A stretch of DNA of 64,000 nt, from the NCBI RefSeq assembly GCF_030397665.1, contig NZ_JAPUBT010000001.1, forward strand, positions 1,692,781 through 1,756,780. The letters are read 5' to 3'. Made by a program: the position numbers and the translations under genes. Positions 16,207 through 24,920 of the stretch are shown here, piece after piece. The notes beneath the pieces are model-generated. The model saw nothing but the letters and a program-made list of their open reading frames with translations. It made no database searches and was not told the origin of the DNA. Numbering within the stretch: the stretch's first letter is position 1; every line of letters starts with the position of its first letter. Origin of the DNA: Janthinobacterium sp. SUN073. Its GTDB lineage: Bacteria > Pseudomonadota > Gammaproteobacteria > Burkholderiales > Burkholderiaceae_D.

Positions 16207-17790
16207 TCACTTATGCAATGTCAAGCCCTCCGGGTCAAGGTTTATCGCCTGCAAAAATGCCTGGTCGTGCGAAACCACAAGTAACGCCCCCTGATATTGC
16301 AGCAGCATCTGCTCCAGCGCCTGCAGGCTGGCCAGGTCCAGATGATTGTCGGGTTCATCGAGCAACAGCAGTTGCGGCGGCGCCAGCGCATACAATTCGG
16401 CCGCCAGCGCCACCTTCATGCGCTCGCCGCCGCTGAGCAAACGACTGGGCATGGTGGCGCGCGCGCCGGCAATGCCCAGCAGCGCCAGCCGCGTGCGCAG
16501 CTCGCCTTCCGGCACAATGCTGTTGCGTTCCTGCAAGCGTTGCACGGCGCTCCACTCGCCTTCCCGCAGGCCCGCATGCTGGTCCAGCCAGGCCACCTGC
16601 GCATGGCAGCGCAGCGCGCCGCTGGCCGGTGTCAGCTGTCCGGCGATCACGCGCAGCAGGGTCGACTTGCCGCTGCCATTGTCGCCCGTCACGGCCAAGC
16701 GGCGCGGCCCGCTGAGTACCAGGTTGATCGCGTGCGCCTGGCCATGCGGCAAGACCACGTCGCGCAATTCCAGCAGCAATTTTCCATTCGGCACCAGGCT
16801 CTCGGGCGCCAGCAGCAAGCGTTCGACCTCGGGCGCGCAGCGGGCGCTGGCGTCCATCACGCGCTGCTGGCGCGCCTGCTGCGCCTCTTGCGCGCGCAGG
16901 CGCAGCTTGCCCTGGCTATCCTGGCTTTTCTCCTTTTTCGCGTCGAGCAGCAGCTTGCTTTGATTGCCTTCGCGGCCCTCGCGTTCACCGCGCGTCACCC
17001 GTTTATGTTGCCGTTCTGCCTGCTGCTGCGCCTCGCGCTGTTCACGTCTGGCACCGGCCTTTTCCGCTTGCAGGGCGGCAACGTAGGCGGCCTGCTCCAG
17101 TTCCCGCTGCTGCGCATACAAGGCGTAATTGCCGCCATAGCTGCGCAAGCCCTGCGGCGACAGCTCGACGATTGCATCGACGTGCCGCAGCAAGGCGCGG
17201 TCATGGCTGACCAACAGCAAGCCGCCGGGCCAGCGCGCCATCTGCGCCACCAGGCGGGCGCGCTGTCGCGCATCGAGATGGTTGCTCGGTTCATCGAGCA
17301 CCAGCCAATCCGCCTGCGACAGCCAGGCGCCCTGCAAGGCGATGCGCTGGCGTTCGCCACCGCTGAGGCGACTCGTCGGCGTGGCGGCATCGACATGGCA
17401 CAAATCGAGCGCATCGAGCGCCTGGCGCAGGCGGGCGGGGGCATCCCAGCGCTCGCCCACCAGGGCGTAGTCGGCCTCGTCAACGCTGCCGGCGGCGATG
17501 CGCGCCAGCGCCGCCAGCACCTCCTGCATGCCGGCGAGGGCCGCCACGGTGGGATAGCGCTGCGGATCGGGTTCCTGCGCCACGTAATGCAGGATGCCGT
17601 CGCAGCGCACGGCGCCAGAAGACGGCTGCGCCTGGCCCGCCAGCAGGCGCGCGAGAACGCTCTTGCCCACGCCGTTATCGCCAACGAGGCCGATACGTTG
17701 CGGTGCAAAGGAAAATTGCAAATCGGAAAACAGGGCGCGGCCATCGGGCAGCACGAAGGAAAGACGGTCGAGTTGTAGTAATGCGGGCAT
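16207..17790 (-). CDS. ABC-F family ATP-binding protein
   Basis: 527 residues from the ATG at 17790, which follows AAGGAGTATCC; the open frame continues upstream without homology. Two ABC ATPase domains are present and there are no membrane helices. Domain 1 has Walker A GDNGVGKS (38-45), signature LSGGERQR (about 140) and Walker B LVLDEPSNHLD (about 160-171). A charged linker (about 240-300, rich in K, R, E and Q) follows. Domain 2 has GDNGSGKST (about 366), LLSGGERMK and LLLDEPDNHLD (about 475). ABC-F proteins act on ribosomes as translation factors or antibiotic-protection factors. This member is not one of the clearly named ones (Uup, EttA, YbiT, YheS), so the ribosomal role is inferred. 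Confidence 0.88.
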   Translation of the reverse strand: MPALLQLDRLSFVLPDGRALFSDLQFSFAPQRIGLVGDNGVGKSVLARLLAGQAQPSSGAVRCDGILHYVAQEPDPQRYPTVAALAGMQEVLAALARIAAGSVDEADYALVGERWDAPARLRQALDALDLCHVDAATPTSRLSGGERQRIALQGAWLSQADWLVLDEPSNHLDARQRARLVAQMARWPGGLLLVSHDRALLRHVDAIVELSPQGLRSYGGNYALYAQQRELEQAAYVAALQAEKAGARREQREAQQQAERQHKRVTRGEREGREGNQSKLLLDAKKEKSQDSQGKLRLRAQEAQQARQQRVMDASARCAPEVERLLLAPESLVPNGKLLLELRDVVLPHGQAHAINLVLSGPRRLAVTGDNGSGKSTLLRVIAGQLTPASGALRCHAQVAWLDQHAGLREGEWSAVQRLQERNSIVPEGELRTRLALLGIAGARATMPSRLLSGGERMKVALAAELYALAPPQLLLLDEPDNHLDLASLQALEQMLLQYQGALLVVSHDQAFLQAINLDPEGLTLHK

Positions 17791-18222
17791 GGATACTCCT
17801 TGAGCAAGGCTGGCGAACCCGCGCGGCGCAATGGTGCGCTGGCGGGAAGGGCGAGGCCGTGCACAGCACGGCAGTATCAATGGCGCATGTCGAAGCGTCC
17901 GGGAAGAATGAGGAAAGAAACCGGAGTTTAGCAGAAGATGGAGGCCATTGCCCGGCGCACGTGCCAAGCGGGATTCTCATTGTTTTTTCATATCGATCAG
18001 CACGTGTCGGACAGATTCAATCTTTTTCTCAACGGCTACGGTATTTTCTATCTTGTCGCAAAGCAAGAATTCCATCCACCCTTGCCCATCACAGCGGTGG
18101 AAGCCGATGCTGGAGCGGCATTCGAACAATTACCGATAGAGACGCCTTTTCTGAAGACTCGCAACGACGCAAGTGGAAAAGAGGGGCGATTATTTATGAT
18201 TAGCAAATGAAAAGGTGTCGAT
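17791..18222. other. 432-base intergenic region, partly AT-rich
   Basis: The stretch between the divergent ABC-F and DUF2844 genes drops in GC around 17970-18070 compared with its neighbours. A plus-strand frame of 90 codons (17938-18210) is open, but it has no good ribosome site, no recognisable family and a composition unlike the flanking proteins. I do not call it as a gene. The region probably holds the promoter for the DUF2844/DUF3443 pair and may be a remnant of something transferred. Confidence 0.4.
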
Positions 18223-18777
18223 ATGTTCAACTCTCCACGTAGTGGGCCAGCGCGGCTCACAAACCACCTGGCGATGACGCCCGCGCGCAGTGCCATGCGC
18301 CCCACTGTCTTGGTATTTCTGCTGTACATTTTCTCCCCTGTCGCCCAGGCCGGCCTTGGCGACATGATCTCGCCGGCCCAAGGGCCCGTCGCCGATGCCA
18401 GGGCCATGCACGCGCGCTCCTTTTCAACCGTCCTGAACGCATCGGCCTCGACGAGTTTGCCGTATTCCAGCCACAGGATTGTCCTGCCCGATGGCGGTGT
18501 CGCTACGGAGTTTGCCAATACCGACGGTTTCGTATTCGCCGTGTCGTGGGCCGCCCCAACCATGCCAGACCTGGCATCCCTGCTGGGCGCCTACAAACCC
18601 TCCCTCGATCGCGCCCAAGTCGCCCAGCGTTCGTCGCGGATTCGTTCGCCGCGCCTGCTCAATGCCTCCGCCGGCGACTGGACCATCGTTTCAAGCGGAC
18701 ACCTGCGCGCCTATTCGGGCTATTCCTACCTGAGTTCCCGGCTGCCGGCAGGCTTCGACCTGGCGACACTGCGCTAA
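18223..18777 (+). CDS. DUF2844 domain protein, exported
   Basis: 184 residues with an N-terminal hydrophobic signal segment (about residues 26-43, cleavage near SPVAQA-GLGD). The mature part fits DUF2844: a LPYSSHRIVLPDGGVATEF strand region, FVFAVSWAAPTMPDLASLLG, and a C-terminal SRLPAGFDLATLR. AAAAGG lies about eight bases before the ATG. It is followed after 33 bases by the DUF3443 gene on the same strand; the two families are commonly neighbours in Burkholderiales (from memory). The function is unknown. Because the partner looks like an aspartic peptidase, this protein could be its substrate, inhibitor or chaperone, but nothing in the sequence shows which. Confidence 0.85.
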   Translation: MFNSPRSGPARLTNHLAMTPARSAMRPTVLVFLLYIFSPVAQAGLGDMISPAQGPVADARAMHARSFSTVLNASASTSLPYSSHRIVLPDGGVATEFANTDGFVFAVSWAAPTMPDLASLLGAYKPSLDRAQVAQRSSRIRSPRLLNASAGDWTIVSSGHLRAYSGYSYLSSRLPAGFDLATLR

Positions 18778-18810
18778 GAGCCTCGCCCAATTCCCCCCCT
18801 CAAGGATTCC

Positions 18811-20283
18811 ATGAAAACGACCTCCTTCGCACACCGCTGCCGCCTACCATTGATGTCCGCGGCATTTGCCCTGTTCGCCACCCTCGCCCTGAGCGCTTGC
18901 GGCGGCGGCTCCGACTCATCAGTCCCGCCCCCTGCGACCGGGAACCAGCCCGGGAATCAGCCCGTGATACCGCCAGTGGTGGCGCCTCCTGTCGTCGCCC
19001 CACCGGTAGTGGTGACTCCGCCTGTGGTCACCAATCCGCCCGTCACCCCCATCGATCCACCGATCATCATCAAGCCTCCTGAGAACAAGCCCGGCGGATC
19101 GCCGTTGAATCCGGTCGCCGCCGTCATCGGCGACGACAATGTCGCGCCTATCTATGTCGATGCCGGCCCCGCGAACGGTAACGGCAACACGCCGAACGCG
19201 ATCTTTGTCGATGTCAAAATTTGCGCTCCGGGCAACGCCAGCAACTGCGCCGTCATCGACCATGTCCTGGTTGACACCGGCTCGGTCGGCCTGCGCGTGT
19301 TTGCCGCCGACATGCCCTCCCAACTGCTGGGGAGCTTGGCCAACGCCACCTCAGGCGGTGAACCTTTGGGCCAGTGTATTTCTTTCATCTCCGGCACCAC
19401 CTGGGGCAGCGTGCGCAGGGCCAACATCCGCATGGGCGGCACCAATCAGGGCGGCAAACTGGCCACCAATATGGCCATCCAGATCATCGCCGATCCGGCC
19501 GCCACATTTGCCAGCATCCCGGCAACTTGCCAAACCCAGGGCAGCATGCTGAAAACGGCGGCGGACATGGGCGCCAAGGGCATCATTGGCGTGGGCTTGT
19601 TCGCGCAAGACTGCGGCTCCGCGTGCACTGTCTTCGCCGCTCCGGTCTACTACGCGTGCTCCTCGGCTCCATGCCACCAAATTCCAGTGCCGCTGGCTGA
19701 TCAGGTTGGCAATCCCCTCACCGGCTTTGGCGCCGATAACAACGGCAACATCATCATCTTGCCCACCTTGTCGAACCACGTTGCCAACCGCGCCGAGGGC
19801 ATGCTGATCTTTGGCCTGGGAACCCGCTCGAATAATGCCCTGCCGGCGGGCAGCTCGGTACTGGCCGCCACCAATCTCGGCTACTTTTCGTCGGACTTCA
19901 ATGGCCGCACCTTGAGCAACAGCTTCATCGACAGCGGCTCGACCATTAACTACTTCCCCGCTGGCGGCAACTTCATCTCCTGCAGTGGTGCAAACTCCGC
20001 CTTCTTCTGCCCCGGCGGCGCCCTGTCGCTCACGGCCTCGAACACGGGCCGTGCCGGCACAGTGTCGACCGTCTCCATCCTCACCGTCGACGCATTGGCC
20101 GCGTTCAGCGCAAACCCGACCGCCCATGCGTTTGAGGGTTTGGCTGGCGCCGTGGGAGCGCCTTACCAGACCTTGAACATGGGGGCGAGCTTCTTTTTTG
20201 GCCGCTCGGTTGGCATGCTGATCGATGGCCGCTCCGCAGTGGGGGTGAGCGCCACGGGCCCCGTCTTTACGCATACGCCTTAG
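18811..20283 (+). CDS. DUF3443 lipoprotein with pepsin-like aspartic peptidase motifs
   Basis: 490 residues. A lipoprotein signal (LALSAC-GGG, lipidated Cys30) is followed by a proline- and valine-rich spacer (about 38-95) and a globular domain from about 110. The domain shows the marks of a bilobal aspartic peptidase: VDTGSVGLRVF (Asp155), GIIGVGLF (258-264), MLIFGLG (331-337), FIDSGSTINYF (Asp374), and a C-terminal GASFFFGRSVGMLID (about 458-472) like the last conserved block of pepsins. Several cysteines suggest disulfides outside the cytoplasm. CAAGGATTCC precedes the ATG. It lies 33 bases after the DUF2844 gene. The family is officially of unknown function; peptidase activity is my inference from the paired motifs. 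Confidence 0.87.
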   Translation: MKTTSFAHRCRLPLMSAAFALFATLALSACGGGSDSSVPPPATGNQPGNQPVIPPVVAPPVVAPPVVVTPPVVTNPPVTPIDPPIIIKPPENKPGGSPLNPVAAVIGDDNVAPIYVDAGPANGNGNTPNAIFVDVKICAPGNASNCAVIDHVLVDTGSVGLRVFAADMPSQLLGSLANATSGGEPLGQCISFISGTTWGSVRRANIRMGGTNQGGKLATNMAIQIIADPAATFASIPATCQTQGSMLKTAADMGAKGIIGVGLFAQDCGSACTVFAAPVYYACSSAPCHQIPVPLADQVGNPLTGFGADNNGNIIILPTLSNHVANRAEGMLIFGLGTRSNNALPAGSSVLAATNLGYFSSDFNGRTLSNSFIDSGSTINYFPAGGNFISCSGANSAFFCPGGALSLTASNTGRAGTVSTVSILTVDALAAFSANPTAHAFEGLAGAVGAPYQTLNMGASFFFGRSVGMLIDGRSAVGVSATGPVFTHTP

Positions 20284-20332
20284 CCCTCCAGCCCCGCCGG
20301 CTGCCGGCAAAAGACGCTCCCGAGCGGGATTA

Positions 20333-21445
20333 TTAACGCTGGCCCAGCGTCGTGTCGCCGAACAGGTTCTGGTACTCGCGCGGCTGCGAGCGCCAGTACT
20401 GTGGTGGCGCCTGCACTTGCGCGCCCAGCTGGGCCGCCGCATGCCAGGGCCAGCGCGGATCGAACAGGATGGCGCGCGCCAGCGCCACCATGTCGGACTG
20501 GCCATTGGCAATGATGTCTTGCGCCTGCTGCGCGTCCGTGATCAAGCCGACGCTGATGGTGGGCAAGCCGCTGTCGCGCTTGATGCGTTCGGCAAACGCC
20601 ACCTGGTAGCCGGGTCCCACGGGGATCTGCTGCTGCGGCGAAATGCCGCCGCTGGAGACGTGAATGAAATCGGCGCCCAGCTGCTTGAGTTCCTGCGCGA
20701 AACGCACGCTTTGCTCGATCTCCCAGCCGTCCTCGACCCAGTCGGTGGCGGAAAGGCGCACGCCCACGGCCATGCTGGCGGGCACGGCGGCGCGCACGGC
20801 TTCATAGATTTCCAGCGGAAAGCGCATACGGTTGTCCAGGCTGCCGCCATAGGCATCCGTGCGGTGATTCGACAGGGGCGACAGGAACTGGTGCAGCAAA
20901 TAGCCGTGCGCCGCGTGCAATTCGATGCCCTCGATACCGAGCGCATGCACGCGCTGGGCGGCCGCGACAAAGGCGCCCTTGATTTGCAACAAACCCATCT
21001 CGTCGAGGGCGATCGGCACGGTTTCGCCGGGCGCGTGGGCGATGGCGGACGGCGCCACCGTTTGCCAGCCGCCGTCGGCCAGATGCACGCAAGCACCGCC
21101 CTGCCATGGCGCGCGGCTCGACGCCTTGCGTCCCGCGTGGCCCAACTGCACCACCAGCGGAATCGGAGCGTGACGGCGGATCGCCTGCACCACGCCGGCC
21201 AGCGCAGCCTGATTCGCATCCGACCACAGGCCCAGGTCATCGGCCGAGATACGTCCCTCGGGCGAGACGGCCGTCGCCTCCGTCATCAGCAAGCCCGCGC
21301 CGGACAGGGCCAGGTGGCCCAGGTGGATCATGTGCCAGTCGGTGGCGTTGCCATTGTCGGCCGAGTACTGGCACATGGGCGCAATGGCGATGCGGTTGGC
21401 CACCTGCAGCGGCCCCAGTGCATACGGCGTGAATAGCTGGCTCAT
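20333..21445 (-). CDS. NADH:flavin oxidoreductase, old yellow enzyme family (YqjM-like)
   Basis: 370 residues starting at MSQLFTPYALGPLQ (ATG at 21445); an in-frame ATG nine codons upstream adds an unsupported leader. The TIM-barrel signature of the YqjM/xenobiotic reductase branch is clear: RIAIAPMCQYSADNG near the N terminus, QLGHAGRKAS, HAAHGYLLHQFLSPLSNHRTDAYGG split over about 178-203 and SVGLITDAQQAQDII near the C terminus. HAAH supplies the pair that binds the substrate carbonyl. These FMN enzymes reduce activated alkenes with NAD(P)H and often serve in detoxification. It is single and convergent with DUF3443. The natural substrate is unknown. Confidence 0.92.
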   Translation of the reverse strand: MSQLFTPYALGPLQVANRIAIAPMCQYSADNGNATDWHMIHLGHLALSGAGLLMTEATAVSPEGRISADDLGLWSDANQAALAGVVQAIRRHAPIPLVVQLGHAGRKASSRAPWQGGACVHLADGGWQTVAPSAIAHAPGETVPIALDEMGLLQIKGAFVAAAQRVHALGIEGIELHAAHGYLLHQFLSPLSNHRTDAYGGSLDNRMRFPLEIYEAVRAAVPASMAVGVRLSATDWVEDGWEIEQSVRFAQELKQLGADFIHVSSGGISPQQQIPVGPGYQVAFAERIKRDSGLPTISVGLITDAQQAQDIIANGQSDMVALARAILFDPRWPWHAAAQLGAQVQAPPQYWRSQPREYQNLFGDTTLGQR

Positions 21446-21607
21446 GGCGGACTTTCGGAAAGGGGGAAGCACCGATTCTACTGCGCTTTGGAAAGCACGG
21501 CTTACACCTGCTTACGTTTGATACAGCGCAAGGGCTAGCCTTGCGCAGGCGAGGACGTTAATCTGGACACATCAACAACACCCGCACTGCCACCCCCAGG
21601 AGAACAC

Positions 21608-22165
21608 ATGAACACGACGACCACCGCCAGCCGCATCCACCCCTTGATGGCCGGCGCCGCCATTTCCGTGACGGTCCTGTGCCTGGTGGGCGCGGCGTCC
21701 ATCGCCGGCATCCTGCCCAATTCGCGGGCGAATGTGCCGGCCACGCCAGCCACCCCTGCCGACGTGGCCGCCATGACGCCGGCGAACGCCGCAGCCCTGG
21801 CAGCGCCTGTAGCAGCACCGGTGGCCGCGCCTGTTGTCGCGCAAGCCGCCCCGGCACCGGCGCCCGTCGTGCACAAGCGCGTCGTGCACCACACGCAAGT
21901 GGCGCAGGCGCGTCCTGCCTACAATGACGATGGCTACCGCGACACAGCCTACCGCGAACCCGTGCGCCAGCAGCCAGTGCCTGCGCCGGCACCAGCCCAG
22001 CCCAATTACGTGGGCATCGGCACGGGTGCCGTTATCGGCGGCTTGATCGGCAATCAGGTCGGTGGCGGCCGCGGCAAGGCGCTGGCGACGGTGGCCGGCG
22101 TGATCGGCGGCGGCATGCTGGGCAATGCGGTGCAGAACCAGGTACAACAGCCGCCACAACGTTAA
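21608..22165 (+). CDS. Glycine-zipper 2TM domain protein
   Basis: 185 residues. An N-terminal membrane anchor (about 17-40) is followed by a low-complexity Ala/Pro/Val-rich linker (about 45-95), a polar middle with Tyr, His and Arg, and a C-terminal glycine zipper (GIGTGAVIGGLIGNQVGGG, about 136-154, then GVIGGGMLGNAVQNQ). The zipper matches the Rick_17kDa/SlyB type found in envelope proteins. CAGGAGAACAC before the ATG is a good ribosome site. It probably sits in the inner membrane, or spans the periplasm, and contributes to envelope integrity; the role is inferred. It is monocistronic and converges on the DUF1993 gene. Confidence 0.85.
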   Translation: MNTTTTASRIHPLMAGAAISVTVLCLVGAASIAGILPNSRANVPATPATPADVAAMTPANAAALAAPVAAPVAAPVVAQAAPAPAPVVHKRVVHHTQVAQARPAYNDDGYRDTAYREPVRQQPVPAPAPAQPNYVGIGTGAVIGGLIGNQVGGGRGKALATVAGVIGGGMLGNAVQNQVQQPPQR

Positions 22166-22171
22166 ACTAGG

Positions 22172-22681
22172 TCAGTCGTACGGTCCCAGATAGTCGAGCT
22201 TGCCCACGGTCACGCCATTGTTGCGCAAAATGGCGTGGACCATGGAGATGTGGAAATAGAAGTTCGGCAAGGCAAAGCTGAGCAGGTAATTGTCGCCCGA
22301 AAATTTCTTGCCCTCGTCAGTCCAGTTCAGCACCACTTCCTTCTGCGCGCTGCCCGCCATCTGGCCCGCATTCACGCTGTCGATGTAGGCGATGGTGTTG
22401 GCGATACGCTCTTGCAACTGCTCGAACGACGCTTCGTTATCCTCGAACTTCGGCGCCGGCACGCCGCTCAGGCGCTCGACCGACATCTTCGACGTATCGC
22501 TGGCGCGCTGCACCTGCGCCGTCAAGTCCAGCATGTCGGGCGCCAGTTGCGCGCCCAGTAAAATCTCGGGCACGATGCCATCTTCCTCCACATGGGCTTG
22601 CGCTTTTTCCAGCAGGGCCGAGACGACCCGCAAGCCGCGGATGAAGACGGGAATGGTTGCCTGATACATGGACACGGACAT
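22172..22681 (-). CDS. DUF1993 domain protein
   Basis: 169 residues, the normal length of this family. Recognisable segments are the N-terminal MYQATIPVFIRGLRVVSALL, LAPDMLDLTAQVQ, LPNFYFHISMVHAILRNNG and the C-terminal GKLDYLGPYD. The protein is cytoplasmic and predicted all-helical, and resembles the DinB-like four-helix fold; the late His in FYFHISMVHAIL may correspond to one of the metal-binding histidines in DinB-like proteins (inference). Function is unknown. GGAGTTCCCC lies before the ATG. It is single and convergent with the glycine-zipper gene. Confidence 0.85.
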   Translation of the reverse strand: MSVSMYQATIPVFIRGLRVVSALLEKAQAHVEEDGIVPEILLGAQLAPDMLDLTAQVQRASDTSKMSVERLSGVPAPKFEDNEASFEQLQERIANTIAYIDSVNAGQMAGSAQKEVVLNWTDEGKKFSGDNYLLSFALPNFYFHISMVHAILRNNGVTVGKLDYLGPYD

Positions 22682-22790
22682 GGGGAACTCCTGATAGTGA
22701 ACGATGAGTCAGTGTACCCGAGGCGCTGTTTTCCGGCAGCGCGCGCAATGCCACTCCTGTGCGCCAGCGCACCAAGCGGCACAGTTACCC

Positions 22791-23753
22791 TTACTTGTCC
22801 AGATTCACCTTGCCGTCCGGCGTGTGGCTAGCCTGTTCCGCCGCTTCGACCTGCGGCGCCTGCTTGGTCTTGCGCTTGCCAGTGAAAAACTTGACGATGG
22901 CCGCGCCGCCGCCCACCACGGCCAGGATCAGCACTTTCTTGAAGGCCAGCAGCAGCGCCAGCAACTTGCCAAACAGCCCCAGCTTGCTGGCCACGCCACC
23001 CGCCACCAGCGCCGCCAAGCCGTATTCGGCCACCTTGTCCGTCTTGCTGTCGAAATCCGTGTAGCGGTTACCGTCGGTAAATTCCGTGAACGCCGTCACT
23101 TGCTGCATTTCTTTCTTGATCGCTTCGATCTGTTGCATGCTGGCGATCGCGTTCAGGTTCAGCACGCCTTCGCGGCCCAGCACGCGCACGTTGTAGTTCA
23201 GCGAGTGCTCGCCGCCATCGACCATCAAGTCCTTGGCCCAGTACAGCTTGTGCGTATCCTTGGCATAGCTGGGTTTTTCCGCCCAGCCCATCAAATGGAT
23301 GCCGGGATAACCCTGCTTCTTGCGCTCCGCGTTATGTTCCAGCACGGACGCCTGCATATCCTTGAGCAATTCGTCGTACTTGATGCTGTCCGCATCGTCA
23401 TCCTTGATATGGCCTTCCTTTTCATACGTGACGATGACGCCCCAGCTATCGCGCTCGAGCACGCTGGTCTTGGCGGGCACGATCATGCCCAGCGATACCA
23501 TGCCCGGAGGGTTGCCCCAGGCATCGACCAGCACGCGCTCGGCGTCCGTCGGCGACAAATAACGGAAGTTGGCCGGCAAATCCAGGGTGGCGATGCCGCC
23601 CGGCAAAGTGATCTTGCCGCGTTGCAGGTGCAACTGGGCAAGGAATTGCTCGGCCGTCATTTCCGGTGCGGCTGCCTTCTCTTCGGCAGGGGCGGCAGCC
23701 GTCAGGCCGGAGAGGGTCAGGCACAGCAAGGCTGTCAGCAGGCGTTTCAACAT
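22791..23753 (-). CDS. DUF2167 family membrane protein
   Basis: 320 residues with a signal peptide (cleavage near LTAAA-PAEEK), a long extracytoplasmic domain and C-terminal hydrophobic segments (about residues 250-292, including KVLILAVVGGGAAIVKFF) followed by a basic tail. Typical DUF2167 features are seen: GKITLPGGIATLDLPANFRY near residue 50, a WGVIVTYEKEGHIKDDDAD stretch, and the LMGWAEKPSYAKDTHKLYWAKDL region split around 155-175. Family members are probable inner-membrane proteins with a periplasmic domain; no function is established. It is monocistronic and its upstream region is AT-rich with palindromes. Confidence 0.87.
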   Translation of the reverse strand: MLKRLLTALLCLTLSGLTAAAPAEEKAAAPEMTAEQFLAQLHLQRGKITLPGGIATLDLPANFRYLSPTDAERVLVDAWGNPPGMVSLGMIVPAKTSVLERDSWGVIVTYEKEGHIKDDDADSIKYDELLKDMQASVLEHNAERKKQGYPGIHLMGWAEKPSYAKDTHKLYWAKDLMVDGGEHSLNYNVRVLGREGVLNLNAIASMQQIEAIKKEMQQVTAFTEFTDGNRYTDFDSKTDKVAEYGLAALVAGGVASKLGLFGKLLALLLAFKKVLILAVVGGGAAIVKFFTGKRKTKQAPQVEAAEQASHTPDGKVNLDK

Positions 23754-23841
23754 GATCGATCCAAAAAAATTGCAAAGGGTAAATATTTTAAATCAATTGA
23801 TTGCTTAATGGATAATTATTTCTGTGCGGCATCTTTTTAAA
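23754..23841 (-). promoter_or_regulatory. AT-rich palindromic region before the DUF2167 gene
   Basis: The region contains a perfect 12-base palindrome AATCAATTGATT at 23791-23802 and the adjacent AAATATTT (23781-23788), markedly AT-rich for this genome. It probably carries the DUF2167 promoter; no confident -35/-10 pair was assigned. Confidence 0.35.
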
Positions 23842-23876
23842 CAAAAAAACGCCAGGCGGGTTTCCCCGGCTGGCGC
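23842..23876 (-). terminator. Terminator of the arginine catabolic cluster (after astE)
   Basis: CGCCAG (about 23850) pairs with CTGGCG (about 23870) with further G/C pairs inside. On the minus strand the stem is followed by the T-run complementary to the A-run at 23843-23849. It lies 25 bases past the astE stop. Confidence 0.75.
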
Positions 23877-23900
23877 CTGACACTGTACGTGGCTGGAAGA

Positions 23901-24920
23901 TCAGGACACGCGCACCACCATCAAGCCCGCGCGCAAGCCCACGCGCACGTCCGGGTTGGGGAATACCACCAGCTCTTCCGCGTGCCGCACCGTGTAGACG
24001 TGCTCGCCATCGCTGGCGATCACGGCGTGCTGCGGCAGGGAGGTGAAATTCTGCGTGCTGCGGTCGAACGCCATGCGGAATTCATCGCTGTGCTTGATGA
24101 TTTCCTGCGCCACCTTGAACACGTGCGGTTGTGCCTTGACGGGCTGCGCAGGCAGCCCACGCAGCAAGCCGTCGAGCGCCCGCGACACGTCGTCGAACAG
24201 AGACAAATCGTTCTGCCCCAGGGTGCCCACGCGGCCCAGCTCCACCGTGCTGGCGGCCGCACCGCAATGCTCGGCCGAATAATAGCTGTAGGTGCCGGCC
24301 GACTGCGGGTTCATGATGATGGCGCCGATGGCCGCCTGGCCCAGCCAGTCTATCAGCTGCGCCTTGGCGTCGTCGGCCACCAGGTCCGGCACGATGGCAA
24401 ACGTGGGGTACACAGAAGGCCGGATGGCCGTGTGCAAATCCAGGTGCCAGCGCACGGGACCCGCCGCTGCAAAGAACGCTGTTGTGGCGGCGATCATTTC
24501 ATCGGCGCGCGCGCTTTCCGCCGCTTGCGCGAGGCTGCCCCGCACGGGGCGGAACATGCGATTCAGGTCGGCGTCGATGAAACGCTTGCCGGCCCGGATC
24601 GCATCGACATTGCCCACACAAACGAGCAAATCGACGGCCAGCTGCGACGCATCGCGCGACAGCGCGTCGAGCAGATGCGCCAGCACTTCGATCGGCCCCG
24701 TCTCGTCGCCATGCACGCCCACCGAGACGGCCACGCTGGCGCGCCCCGCATCGGCTTGCGGCTTGACGACTTGCAGCATGCCGGGCGCCGGCAAGGCCAC
24801 CGTGAAACCGGCGTTGGCAAACAACTGTGCCACGCCGCTGAAATCAGCCTGCGCCAGCGCCTGCACGGCTGGCGGCAAGCCGCCAGCGCCCGATCCAACT
24901 TGTCGTACTTCTTGCGTCAT
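23901..24920 (-). CDS. astE: Succinylglutamate desuccinylase
   Basis: 339 residues; last step of the AST pathway, splitting N-succinylglutamate into glutamate and succinate in the cytoplasm. It is a zinc carboxypeptidase-like (M14/AspA-AstE) enzyme: VGVHGDETGP gives His70 and Glu73, LDLHTAI gives His163, and a Glu in STVELGRVG (about 231) fits the catalytic base. Its ATG overlaps the gdhB stop by one base (TAATG on the minus strand), so translation is probably coupled to gdhB. In Pseudomonas aruE follows aruB directly; here gdhB lies between. A terminator follows. Confidence 0.93.
   Translation of the reverse strand: MTQEVRQVGSGAGGLPPAVQALAQADFSGVAQLFANAGFTVALPAPGMLQVVKPQADAGRASVAVSVGVHGDETGPIEVLAHLLDALSRDASQLAVDLLVCVGNVDAIRAGKRFIDADLNRMFRPVRGSLAQAAESARADEMIAATTAFFAAAGPVRWHLDLHTAIRPSVYPTFAIVPDLVADDAKAQLIDWLGQAAIGAIIMNPQSAGTYSYYSAEHCGAAASTVELGRVGTLGQNDLSLFDDVSRALDGLLRGLPAQPVKAQPHVFKVAQEIIKHSDEFRMAFDRSTQNFTSLPQHAVIASDGEHVYTVRHAEELVVFPNPDVRVGLRAGLMVVRVS

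Noticed and set aside
17938-18210. 90-codon plus-strand frame before the DUF2844 gene
   Set aside because: No ribosome site at proper spacing, no family, and it overlaps other open frames of similar length. Kept only as a note on the intergenic region.
18048-18563. 171-codon minus-strand frame over the start of the DUF2844 gene
   Set aside because: It overlaps a recognised gene with a signal peptide and is an antisense artefact.
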